A stretch of DNA of 64,000 nt from Mesorhizobium sp. L-8-3 (lineage in GTDB: Bacteria > Pseudomonadota > Alphaproteobacteria > Rhizobiales > Rhizobiaceae), in the NCBI RefSeq assembly GCF_016756615.1, contig NZ_AP023262.1, positions 4,155,501 through 4,219,500 on the forward strand. Direction: 5' to 3'. The translations under genes were made by a program, and so were the position numbers. Shown here piece after piece: positions 35,773 through 44,399 of the stretch; the first letter of the stretch is position 1; every line of letters begins with the position of its first letter. The notes under the pieces were generated by a model. It had not been told where the DNA came from. It searched no databases and saw nothing but the letters and a program-made list of their open reading frames with translations.

Positions 35773-36516
35773 ATGCTGAAATCGACACTCCGAATGGAAG
35801 CCCTCAGGAGCGAGTTCCTGGCCGGCGCCCGCGCAGGCGTTCCCATCATTATCGCCGTGGCCCCTTTCGGGCTGCTGTTCGGCGCGCTGGCCGTCGACAA
35901 TGGCTTCTCTGCGGCCGAAGCCATGCTGATGAGCGCGCTCGTCTACGGCGGCGCCAGCCAGATGGTGGGCATCGACCTGTTCGGCCAGAAGGTCGCGCCC
36001 TGGCTGGTCGTGCTCTCCATATTTGCCGTCAACTTCAGGCATGTGCTCTATTCCGCCGCTTTCGGCCGGCAGATCCGCGATTGGCCTCTGGTAGAGAAAG
36101 CGATCGCCTTCTTCCTCCTCACGGATCCGCAATTCGCCGAGGCCGAACGCCGCCTTGGAAACGACAAGCGACTGAGCTTTGCATGGTATCTCGGCATTGG
36201 CGTCCCATGGTGGCTGTTCTGGGTCGCCGAAACCGGAGCAGGAGCCTATTTCGGCGGTCTTATCGCCGACAGCCATGCGCTCGGCCTCGACTTCCTGCTT
36301 CCCATCTATTTCCTCGGGCTCGTCATGGGGTTTCGCAAGCGGACGCTATGGCTGCCCGTGGTGCTGGCGAGCGCGGTCGCCTCTGTCGTCGCCTACCGGA
36401 TCGTCGGCTCGCCATGGCATGTTTCGATCGGCGCGCTGGCCGGTATCCTGCTCGCTGCGGCCATGCCCCTCGCAAAATCTGTAATCGAGGGAACGGAAGC
36501 GAGGTCCGACGCATGA
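35773..36516 (+). CDS. AzlC family branched-chain amino acid permease, first copy
   Basis: A 247-residue membrane protein with the AzlC pattern: GVPIIIAVAPFGLLFGALAVDNG, YGGASQMVGIDLFGQ, FAVNFRHVLYSAA, FFLLTDPQFAEAE. AzlC with AzlD forms an exporter for branched-chain amino acids or analogues. No azlD follows directly. The second copy downstream is clearly homologous but diverged, so this is an old tandem duplication. Confidence 0.88.
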   Translation: MLKSTLRMEALRSEFLAGARAGVPIIIAVAPFGLLFGALAVDNGFSAAEAMLMSALVYGGASQMVGIDLFGQKVAPWLVVLSIFAVNFRHVLYSAAFGRQIRDWPLVEKAIAFFLLTDPQFAEAERRLGNDKRLSFAWYLGIGVPWWLFWVAETGAGAYFGGLIADSHALGLDFLLPIYFLGLVMGFRKRTLWLPVVLASAVASVVAYRIVGSPWHVSIGALAGILLAAAMPLAKSVIEGTEARSDA

Positions 36517-36626
36517 CGGACAATCGTCAACGCGGGAGCCGAGAGGGCGCGATCCCTGGCTCAAGCGAAATCATGTGACAGCAAGAACCACGCGGCCTAA
36601 TCAGTCGGCCTCTTCAGGGAAAACCG

Positions 36627-37376
36627 ATGACTGTCGAAGCAATCCGGACACGGTCCGGCACGAGTGAATTCTGGGACGGCGCCAAGCTCGGAATGCCTGT
36701 TGTCATCGCTTCGGCGCCTTTTGCCGTCCTTTATGGCGCGCTTGCCGTCGACAACGGCCTGACGGTCGTCGAGGCGACCATGATGAGCGCGACGATCTTC
36801 GGCGGCGCCAGCCAGATGGTCGGCATCGAGCTGTTCGGCCAGAATATCCCCGCATGGCTGGTCGTGTTCTCGATCTTCGCCGTCAATTTCAGGCATGTGC
36901 TCTATTCGGCGGGGATTGGGCGGCGGATCGCGCATTGGAGTTCCTTTCAGAAGGCGATCGGCTTCTTTTTCCTGACGGATCCGCAATATGCAGAAGCCGA
37001 GCGCAAGGGCGAGAAAGGCGAGGTCGCCGGCTTCACCTGGTACATGGGCATGGCTCTGCCGCTCTACTTCTTCTGGGTGGTGGAATCGGCCCTCGGCGCG
37101 GTCTTTGGGCGGCTGCTTCCCGATGCCCATGCGTTCGGTATCGACTTCCTGCTGCCGATCTACTTCCTGGGCATCGTCATGGGGTTCCGCAAACGACCGC
37201 TCTGGTTGCCGATCGTGGTCGTGAGCGGCATCGCCTCGGTCCTCGCCCACAAGCTGGTCGGGTCGCCCTGGCACGTCTCGATCGGCGCGGCGGCGGGCAT
37301 CATGCTTGCCGCGATCATGGCGCCTCTCGACAAGCCCATGCCGAAACCGGACGGCGACATGGAGTCCAGCCTATGA
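36627..37376 (+). CDS. azlC: AzlC family branched-chain amino acid permease, second copy
   Basis: A 249-residue AzlC protein. Its landmarks match the first copy position by position (IFGGASQMVGIELFGQ, FAVNFRHVLYSAG, FFFLTDPQYAEAERKGEKG). Its stop overlaps the start of azlD in an ATGA, so it is the copy paired with the small subunit. About 110 bases separate it from the first copy. Confidence 0.9.
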   Translation: MTVEAIRTRSGTSEFWDGAKLGMPVVIASAPFAVLYGALAVDNGLTVVEATMMSATIFGGASQMVGIELFGQNIPAWLVVFSIFAVNFRHVLYSAGIGRRIAHWSSFQKAIGFFFLTDPQYAEAERKGEKGEVAGFTWYMGMALPLYFFWVVESALGAVFGRLLPDAHAFGIDFLLPIYFLGIVMGFRKRPLWLPIVVVSGIASVLAHKLVGSPWHVSIGAAAGIMLAAIMAPLDKPMPKPDGDMESSL

Positions 37377-37672
37377 GCACCACCGTATGGATCATTCTGG
37401 CGGGCACGGTGCTCACTTATCTCACGCGGGCCGGCGGGCATCTGGTGCTGTCGCGTTTCGAACGCGTCCATCCACGCGTCGAGGCGGCGTTGAACGCGGT
37501 CCCCGCGGCCGTGCTGACGACGCTGGTGGCACCCGCCGCCGTGGAGGGTGGCCCTGCGGAGATCATCGCGCTCGTCGTCGCCGGCGCCGTCTCGCTGGTC
37601 TGGGCCGGCATGATGCCGATGTTCCTGACCGGCGCCGCGGTTCTGATCGCGCTCAGGCATTTCCTGCCCTGA
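37373..37672 (+). CDS. azlD: AzlD family small subunit of branched-chain amino acid exporter
   Basis: A 99-residue protein with three to four hydrophobic helices and the AzlD pattern: WIILAGTVLTYLTRAGGHLVL, VEAALNAVPAAVLTTLVAPA, VSLVWAGMMPMF. It is translationally coupled to the second azlC. With AzlC it should export branched-chain amino acids or their analogues across the inner membrane. Confidence 0.88.
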   Translation: MSTTVWIILAGTVLTYLTRAGGHLVLSRFERVHPRVEAALNAVPAAVLTTLVAPAAVEGGPAEIIALVVAGAVSLVWAGMMPMFLTGAAVLIALRHFLP

Positions 37673-37882
37673 GCCTGGGTTGCCGGCTGTCGAGAGCCGG
37701 TTCCCAGGGGGCTGCTATCGGAAATTCAGAAAGAAATCCGATAGAATCCGGACCGTCCAAAAGGTAAAATTTTCATCTAAATTCAAGTTCAGCACCGCGG
37801 GCCTGCCTTTAAAGGCCGGATGCTGGCAAGGATTCGAATTTTGTGATATTGTTGTTGAACGGGTAGTTCTGGGGTTTGAGCC

Positions 37883-37996
37883 ATGCGTGCGTCCTTGCTG
37901 CTTGCGTTGATACTCGTTTCCTTGGCGTCCCATGTTGGTGGTACTGCGCCGGCATATTCAGCCGGCCCTTGTGATCCAAAGGTCCAGAAATGCTGA
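37883..37996 (+). CDS. Predicted secreted micropeptide, 37 residues
   Basis: A short frame beginning MRASLLLALILVSLASHVGG has a textbook signal peptide (one Arg, a Leu/Ile/Val core, then PAYSA cleavage box). It leaves a predicted mature peptide of only GPCDPKVQKC, with two cysteines that could form a disulfide loop. It ends 38 bases before the start of the 986-residue gene. Upstream is an AT-rich stretch (37780-37880) suitable for a promoter. No strong Shine-Dalgarno is visible (GGGG about ten bases upstream). I know no family for it; the composition argues it is real, but chance cannot be excluded. Confidence 0.5.
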   Translation: MRASLLLALILVSLASHVGGTAPAYSAGPCDPKVQKC

Positions 37997-38034
37997 GCGA
38001 CTGAGGCCTTTGCACTCCGCCGCGGGAGGATGCA

Positions 38035-40995
38035 ATGGAAGGAGCCTTCAAGAACGTCTGGCCCAACGGGGTTCCAACGACGCTGTGGAACTTCGACCTG
38101 CTCAGGCCCGAGCAACGGCCTCTCCTGCCGTTCATGGGCATCCGGCTCGAATGGGGTTTCATACTGGCCTTCGTTTTCGGGGTCTGTGTCATCGCGTTCT
38201 TCGCCAGGCAGCGCTTCCGGCAGCGGACCTTTGACCCATCGTCTTTCGACTACCGGGTGCTTCGCGAACTGGCGCCGCCGCAATTGCGTGGCCCCGGTCC
38301 GATGCGACGGGCCTATGCCTACTACGCGGGCACGCTGATCGCGGCCTATTTCGCCATGACGTTCTTCGGCGGGCTGATTCTCAGGGCCGTGGGATCGATA
38401 CCCATGGCGGGGCTCCAGGTCGAAGTGGACAACGCAGCGCTTCGCAGCGAACAATGGCCTCTGACGCTCGCGCTGGCACTTGCGGGATTTGCGCCGCTTA
38501 TCAGGCCACTGGAGATCGTCGAGACCTGGCTGAGGCAGAAGGCGCATCAATGGGTCGGCATCCCGGTGAAGATCAGGGACAATACGCGCAGCCTGCTCGC
38601 CAAGCTGGAGAGCATGGTCTCGGCACGCGTCTCGGCCGAGGCGGCGCGACTGCCCGCCTGGGCGGAGCGACACATCGAAGCGACCGACCTGGTCAGGCGC
38701 GTCATGGTGATCCATGAAGAACTCGAGCTTCTTCTGAAGCTGATCCGGGATGAGAAAGCCTGGCCGGCCGGAAGCGTCCGGGAGGACCTGAAACGCCTCG
38801 AAGTGGAGGTGATAGCGGAGGCTGAGGTCGCCTTGCAGGACTTCAGTGAAATACTGGAGACCGATTACGACAAGGCCGGACACGCCCGTGAGCGGGAAAA
38901 AACGGAGCGGGAGGACGTTTCGCTTGGCAAGCACCAGCGTCGTTTGGAGACGAAGCTGACGGCGACGATCCAGCAAATGGAACGGCTCAGGGACGAGTTC
39001 GCCGCGATCTTCACGATCTACGCTGAAAGAGACAAAGCCTATCAGAACATCCGGGACCGTGATTTCAGCGCGGTGATGCAGCGGACTTTTCCGGATGAAA
39101 AGGCACCTCCTGGGCCCGATGTCGGCGTCCTGATGCTGCTGTTTCCGGTATTCCTCATCTATGCCGCGGTCACGGCGGCCGGACTGCACTCGCTGCTGAC
39201 GGCGGTAGATCGGACGGTTCTGACGGTTCTCGTCACGGCGGGGCTGGAGACGCTGCGGATCGCGGCAATCTTCTGGCTGCCTTTGCTCGCGGTGTTCTTC
39301 TGGAGACACTATCTTCAGTCCAAGGATGACTGGCAGCCTATCCGGCTGGCGCGCATGTCGGGTCAATTGATGCGACGAGTGCTGGCGGTCGTGGTGCTCG
39401 CGGCTTTCGTCGCCCTGGTGGGGCTGAGCCTGCTCACTCTTCTATGGATGGCGGTGATCGCGGAGAACCCCGCCCATTTCCGCGAATTGCTGTTCGGCGG
39501 CAAGCAGCCGGCCATAGCCTATTTTCTCTCACAGGCGGGCGCGGCGGCGTTCTTTACACTGGTCGTCGTCTGCGCGGCCGACAGTGTGGCGGCTAATGCG
39601 AGGAACCGGGAGGTGCCGACCCTGCTCTTCGGTGTGATCAGCGCAGTGCTGGTCCTGGCCTGGATGGCCGCGCACCTGGCGTATTGGTCGCCTGTCGCCT
39701 GCTCCGAAGACACTGTGTTTCTGCTCGACCTGGTGACCAGCCCCGCGGGCTGTTTCCGGCACTACAATGCCACCGACCTGATTGTCTACGTTGTCATCGC
39801 GTTGCTCGCCGCCGGCGTCTTTGTGCGGCCGGCACGGTCCGGCGGCAAGGACGAGACGGTGCCGACGCCAAGCGTCGTGCCCGGTCTGACGGCCAGCGGC
39901 CTGGCCGTGATCGCCCTGATGATGGTTTTCGGTTCTTCGGCCTTTGCGCAGCCGGTGGATGCGCAGGCCCCGGAAGGCAGGAAGGTGATCGTGGCCGGCT
40001 TTCGCACCGACGCCGAGCCGTTCTCCTATCGTCTTGGTGTCAACGGGGACGGGCAGTTCAAGGGCTATATGGCCCAGCTTTGCTACAAGATATTCGAGGG
40101 CAGCGACTACACCGTCGTGTCTGTCCCTGTCGACGCACGGGACCGGTTCGACCGGCTTCGCATATCGAAGGACGACCGACCCTACGATCCGAATCTCGCG
40201 GACGACGATCAGAAGGTCGACATCTTCTGCGATCCCGTGACCTTGCGGTTCTCCGACCCCGACACGCGCGCGAATGGGATCTTTTCACCGATCGTCTTTG
40301 CCTCAGGGGTCACCTATCTCCTCAGGCGGACCCGCCAGACAGGGAGCGACGCCTATCTTGCCTATGTCGCCGATACGACGGCTTCCGTGGTGGCGCGGTG
40401 GGCTTGCCAGATCGACCTGTTCGGCGTCAGGCGCGACGGAGGAAAGGATCAGGACTGCAACGCCCCGGCGAAGAAGACGCTCGACTGCCCGGGGCCTGAC
40501 GGCACGCCACCGGAAGGGGTGGAACCCGGCTCTGGGCCGAAGTATCGGTTCTGCGTCATGGAAAGTCACTCCGAGCTGATGAAGACGTTCTGCAGGAAGT
40601 CACAGTCGCCGCTCGGCTACCAGTTCGCCTATTTCGGCGACCGCGAGATAGTCCTCAGCAAGCTGGCCGCCTGGACACAACAGCACGGTTGCCCGACGTC
40701 GGAAATCGAAAAGGAGCACCCCTACGTAACGTATGAACCTTATGCCCTGCTGATCAGCAAGGCCGATCCCGACCTCGTGCAGTTCGTGCAGCGCCGGGTC
40801 TTCGAATTCTTCTCTCATCGGAGTGAGGCGCTTAGCCTCTTCACGACCTATTTCCCCGATATGCGGATGTCGCCGGCTGTGGCCAACCTGTTTCTCCTCA
40901 ATGCCGTTGCCGAAGAGAAGTATTTCCGTTTTTCCCCGCCGGAGGCAGAGGATGCCACCTCGCCGGCCACCGGCATCACGGCCAATGTCGAGTAA
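38035..40995 (+). CDS. Large membrane / coiled-coil / solute-binding-domain fusion protein
   Basis: A 986-residue protein of unusual build. Predicted membrane helices lie near residues 40-56, 95-117 and 143-158. A long charged, coiled-coil-prone segment (about 180-345) follows, then helices near 364-422, 449-475, 496-518, 529-552, 580-597 and 615-636. The last of these ends in SSAFAQ like a signal peptide. A family-3-like solute-binding domain occupies about 648-955 (VIVAGFRTDAEPFSYRLGVNGDGQFKGYMAQLCYKIFEG). The binding domain has extra cysteines. It looks like a receptor whose periplasmic sensor is joined to a membrane body, not an ordinary ABC binding protein. The Shine-Dalgarno GGGAGG supports the start. 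Function unknown. Confidence 0.8.
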   Translation: MEGAFKNVWPNGVPTTLWNFDLLRPEQRPLLPFMGIRLEWGFILAFVFGVCVIAFFARQRFRQRTFDPSSFDYRVLRELAPPQLRGPGPMRRAYAYYAGTLIAAYFAMTFFGGLILRAVGSIPMAGLQVEVDNAALRSEQWPLTLALALAGFAPLIRPLEIVETWLRQKAHQWVGIPVKIRDNTRSLLAKLESMVSARVSAEAARLPAWAERHIEATDLVRRVMVIHEELELLLKLIRDEKAWPAGSVREDLKRLEVEVIAEAEVALQDFSEILETDYDKAGHAREREKTEREDVSLGKHQRRLETKLTATIQQMERLRDEFAAIFTIYAERDKAYQNIRDRDFSAVMQRTFPDEKAPPGPDVGVLMLLFPVFLIYAAVTAAGLHSLLTAVDRTVLTVLVTAGLETLRIAAIFWLPLLAVFFWRHYLQSKDDWQPIRLARMSGQLMRRVLAVVVLAAFVALVGLSLLTLLWMAVIAENPAHFRELLFGGKQPAIAYFLSQAGAAAFFTLVVVCAADSVAANARNREVPTLLFGVISAVLVLAWMAAHLAYWSPVACSEDTVFLLDLVTSPAGCFRHYNATDLIVYVVIALLAAGVFVRPARSGGKDETVPTPSVVPGLTASGLAVIALMMVFGSSAFAQPVDAQAPEGRKVIVAGFRTDAEPFSYRLGVNGDGQFKGYMAQLCYKIFEGSDYTVVSVPVDARDRFDRLRISKDDRPYDPNLADDDQKVDIFCDPVTLRFSDPDTRANGIFSPIVFASGVTYLLRRTRQTGSDAYLAYVADTTASVVARWACQIDLFGVRRDGGKDQDCNAPAKKTLDCPGPDGTPPEGVEPGSGPKYRFCVMESHSELMKTFCRKSQSPLGYQFAYFGDREIVLSKLAAWTQQHGCPTSEIEKEHPYVTYEPYALLISKADPDLVQFVQRRVFEFFSHRSEALSLFTTYFPDMRMSPAVANLFLLNAVAEEKYFRFSPPEAEDATSPATGITANVE

Positions 40996-41202
40996 TGCAA
41001 CTGGTCTGGATGCCGAGGCGTCCAGGCGGCGCATGCCGACGCATCGATGCGACCTCAATTGCCGGCGCGGCGCATCGGGGGCGCTTGGGCCATGCAGCCA
41101 CGGTCCAACGGTCGATCTTGTCGATCGTCGGGTATGAGTTGCTCGCGATGATGATCGCATTCACCGCAAACAGGAAGCGATTGCGGAACGCATAGATGCG
41201 CC
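40996..41202. other. Intergenic region with degenerate repeat
   Basis: Convergent gap between the fusion-protein gene and aminopeptidase P. The part about 41010-41130 has local similarity to 50715-50830 and weaker similarity to 48540-48610 (shared words around CCTCAATTGCCGGCG and GCGCTTGG), suggesting an old dispersed repeat. Confidence 0.35.
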
Positions 41203-43035
41203 TCATTGATCGATCGGGGCGGTGGCGGCTTCCAGCCATTTCAGCACATCGCCGCCGACCATTGGACCGATCTCGGCCAGAACGCGGGCATGATAGGCAT
41301 CGAGCCACGCGCGTTCCTCGGAACTGAGCAGGGCCGCCACGATCAGCCGGCGATCGAAAGGCGCCAGTGTCAGGGTCTCGAAGCCGTACATGGCGATGTC
41401 GCCGCCTTCGATGGGTTCCGCCGGCGTGACCAGGATGAGATTCTCCATGCGGATGCCGTAGGCGCCTGCCTTGTAATAGCCAGGCTCGTTCGACAGGATC
41501 ATGCCTTCGAGCAGCTTTTCGGTGCCCGCCTTGGCGATGCGCTGCGGTCCCTCATGCACCGATAGATAGGAGCCGACGCCGTGGCCCGTGCCATGAGCAT
41601 AGTCGACCCCTGCTTTCCAGTGTGCGATCCTGGCGACGACATCGATGTCGCAGCCACGCGTGCCCTTGGGATAGCGCAGCATCGAAATGCCGATCATGCC
41701 TTTCAGCACGATGGTGGCGCGCTCGCGCATCTCGTCGGTCGGCCGGCCGATCGCCACGGTGCGCGTGATGTCGGTGGTGCCATCCTGATACTGGGCGCCC
41801 GAATCCAGAAGGAACAGTTCGCCGTCGCCGAGCTTGCGGTTGGTCGCGTGCGAGACACGGTAGTGGATGATCGCGCCATTGGGGCCGGCGCCCGAGATGG
41901 TGTCGAAGGAGACGTCGCGCAACGGGCGCTGCGTCTCTTCGCCGGTCTGCCGGCGGGCTTCCTCCAGCCTGGTCACGGCGGTGATCTCGTCGACCGATCC
42001 GGTCGGCTGCGCATCGAGCCAGGCCAGGAACTTCACCACCGCCGCGCCGTCGCGACGGTGCGCCGCGCGGGTGCCGGCGATCTCCGCCTCGTTCTTCGTG
42101 GCGCGCGGCAGGCGAGCCGGGTCGGCCAGTTGCAGAACCTTGCCGCCATTTTCCTCCAGGAGAGTACGCAGGCGCTCCGCCGCAAGCTTCGGGTCGAGCG
42201 CGATCCTGGCGTCCTTCGCGGCAAGCGCGGCTATCTCGGCTTCCAGGGTCCCGGGGGCACGCAGATCGGCAAGCTGGGTCAGATAGGCTTCCGGTTCGAT
42301 CGACAGCTTGCGCTTGTCCATGAAGAGGAGATGCGGCCCTTCCGCCGCAATCACCGCGAAACCGAGCGCCAGGGGTGTGTGCGGCACGTCGCTGCCGCGG
42401 ATGTTGAAGGCCCAGGCGAGCGAGGACGGGTCGGTGAGCACGCAGTGGGTCGCGCCCTCCCTGGCGAGCACGCCGGCGAGACGCGCCAGCTTGTCTTTTG
42501 CCAGCTCGCCGGCGAATTCGATCGGCTGGATCTCGACCGGCCGAAGCGGTGCCGCCGGCTGGTCGGCCCAGAGTTCATCGATAGGGTTCTTTTCGACCGC
42601 CACCATCTCCGCGCCGCTCTTTTCGGCGGCGGCGCGCCAGTCGTGCGCCTCGGAAATCGTGTGCAGCCAGGGATCGAAGCCGATCCTCGCCCCCTTGCCG
42701 AGATTGGCCCTGACCCAGGCATCCGGCGGCGTTTCAACCAGATTCACCGGCGTGAACACTGCCGTATCGACCTGGTCGCGGACCTGCAGCGTATAGCGCC
42801 CGTCGACGAAGATCAGGGCGCGATCCATCAGCACCAGCACCACACCGGCGGAGCCGGCAAAACCGGTCAGCCAGCGCAACCGTTCCGAGCGCGGTGGAAC
42901 ATATTCTCCCTGGTACTCGTCGGCGCGTGGCACCACAAAACCGGTAAGGCCCCTCTCGTTCAGCCATTTCCGCAACAGGGCAATATGTTCCGCACCCTTG
43001 GACGGATCACTCTCGGACTCGAAACTTTGGAACAT
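41203..43035 (-). CDS. Aminopeptidase P family (M24) metallopeptidase
   Basis: About 610 residues. It has two creatinase-like N-terminal domains, then the pita-bread catalytic domain with metal ligands in LLDSGAQYQDGTTDITRT, GTGHGVGSYLSVHEGP and LSNEPGYYKAGAYGIRMENL. It removes N-terminal residues preceding proline in the cytosol. The start MFQSFESESDPSKGAEH is the usual family opening; the frame stays open 51 bases further upstream. Confidence 0.9.
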   Translation of the reverse strand: MFQSFESESDPSKGAEHIALLRKWLNERGLTGFVVPRADEYQGEYVPPRSERLRWLTGFAGSAGVVLVLMDRALIFVDGRYTLQVRDQVDTAVFTPVNLVETPPDAWVRANLGKGARIGFDPWLHTISEAHDWRAAAEKSGAEMVAVEKNPIDELWADQPAAPLRPVEIQPIEFAGELAKDKLARLAGVLAREGATHCVLTDPSSLAWAFNIRGSDVPHTPLALGFAVIAAEGPHLLFMDKRKLSIEPEAYLTQLADLRAPGTLEAEIAALAAKDARIALDPKLAAERLRTLLEENGGKVLQLADPARLPRATKNEAEIAGTRAAHRRDGAAVVKFLAWLDAQPTGSVDEITAVTRLEEARRQTGEETQRPLRDVSFDTISGAGPNGAIIHYRVSHATNRKLGDGELFLLDSGAQYQDGTTDITRTVAIGRPTDEMRERATIVLKGMIGISMLRYPKGTRGCDIDVVARIAHWKAGVDYAHGTGHGVGSYLSVHEGPQRIAKAGTEKLLEGMILSNEPGYYKAGAYGIRMENLILVTPAEPIEGGDIAMYGFETLTLAPFDRRLIVAALLSSEERAWLDAYHARVLAEIGPMVGGDVLKWLEAATAPIDQ

Positions 43036-43299
43036 CTTTTTGCCACGCATTCCCAAGGCCAATCTATCGGCGACTTTCCCGGCCAACGGTAGCCGGCGTG
43101 AAGCGGACTGGCAACGCCGCGCTATGGGGTCCAGCCATTACGGTCACGGGAGGACAGTGTTGATTTTGCGTTGCAGCATATCGTCTTCGCACATGCAAAA
43201 ACGAATGGGTGCCATGCGACTTCCGACCTTCTCCGACGGGGGAAGGACGCCTAGCTTCTGGTTGTGGAGGAGTGGGTCACTCGCCAGGGAAACAGAACC

Positions 43300-43476
43300 A
43301 TGACCACCTCGAAAAGCTTCTTCCGCAGTGCCTTTTCCGCCTTCATCGCCGCCCGCGAGAAACAGGCCGACCGCTATGTCGCAGGCGCCCTTCTGATGCT
43401 GGACGACGAGACGCTGAAGGCCCACGGCTACAGCCGCGCCGAACTGCGCAAGCGCCCGCATTCGCTGGTGTACTAA
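43300..43476 (+). CDS. DUF1127 small protein
   Basis: A 58-residue protein with the YjiS/DUF1127 pattern: basic, with alternating aromatic and Arg/Lys residues in the first half (SAFSAFIAAREKQADRYV), then LLMLDDETLKAHGYSRAEL and a short tail. Such proteins in rhizobia and Agrobacterium bind RNA or affect phosphate and carbon metabolism. It is monocistronic, and a purine-rich GGAGG about 30 bases upstream is too distant to be the ribosome site. Confidence 0.8.
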   Translation: MTTSKSFFRSAFSAFIAAREKQADRYVAGALLMLDDETLKAHGYSRAELRKRPHSLVY

Positions 43477-43521
43477 GATCGGCCGGAGCGTCGGGTCCGA
43501 TTCCGACAGCTGATCCGGCTG

Positions 43522-44382
43522 TCAGCGTTTGAGATGCAGCGTCACCCAGCCCTCGCGGGGCAGGGTGCGCGCATGCCGGAACTTCTGTCCGCAATAGGCG
43601 GCGAGCACGGCGTCGCGCTGCCGCTCCAATATGCCGGAGAGAATCAGTGAGCCGCCCGGCGCCACATGGGCTGCCATTTCGGGTGCCAGCCGCATCAGCG
43701 GCCGTGCCAGTATGTTGGCGACGATCAGATCGAAAGGCGCTCGGCGGGCAAAGATCGGGTGGTGGAAGCCGGTCGCGGTCGCGGTTTCAACAAGGGCGGA
43801 GACGCCGTTCAGCCTGATGTTTTCGGCGGCAACCCTTGTCGCCACCGGGTCGATGTCAGTCGCCAGGATGGGAATGTGCGAGAGCTTTGCCAGCGCGATC
43901 GCGAGCACGGCGCTGCCCGTGCCGAGATCGAGCGCGTTTCGCGGTCTCTCGCGCCGCACGACTGTGGTGATCATGTCGAGGCAGCCAGACGTCGTGCCGT
44001 GATGGCCGGTGCCGAAAGCGAGTCCCGCCTCGATCTCGATCGCCAGGTCGCCGATCCGGCGTCGGGAACGGTCATGCGCGCCGTGGACGAAGAAGCGCCC
44101 AGCCCGGACCGGCTTCAGTCCCTCGAGCGAACGCGCGACCCAGTCGATGTCGGCCAGCGTCTCGCGCGCAAATGCGACATCCCCCACGGCCGTGCGCATG
44201 CGCGCCTCGACCTCGTCGGCATCGCCGTCGGTGTAGAGCGAGACTTCGTGCACATCCTCGGCCTCGTCGATCTCGACCAGGGCGAGGGGATAGCCGTCCT
44301 CCTCGAAGGCTGCTTCCAGGGCTGCATAGATGCGATCCGCTTCGGCGCGGCTGGAGGCGATGTGAAGGCGGGTTTGCGGCAT
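43522..44382 (-). CDS. prmA: Ribosomal protein L11 methyltransferase
   Basis: About 286 residues. The N-terminal substrate-binding domain reads TRLHIASSRAEADRIYAALE. The S-adenosylmethionine motif I is ALDLGTGSAVLAIALAKL, preceded by GLAFGTGHHGTTSGCL, a PrmA hallmark. It methylates L11. The start MPQTRLHIASS at 44382 is chosen because the upstream part of the frame overlaps the monooxygenase gene. Confidence 0.93.
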   Translation of the reverse strand: MPQTRLHIASSRAEADRIYAALEAAFEEDGYPLALVEIDEAEDVHEVSLYTDGDADEVEARMRTAVGDVAFARETLADIDWVARSLEGLKPVRAGRFFVHGAHDRSRRRIGDLAIEIEAGLAFGTGHHGTTSGCLDMITTVVRRERPRNALDLGTGSAVLAIALAKLSHIPILATDIDPVATRVAAENIRLNGVSALVETATATGFHHPIFARRAPFDLIVANILARPLMRLAPEMAAHVAPGGSLILSGILERQRDAVLAAYCGQKFRHARTLPREGWVTLHLKR

Positions 44383-44399
44383 GAATATCGGTTTCCGGA

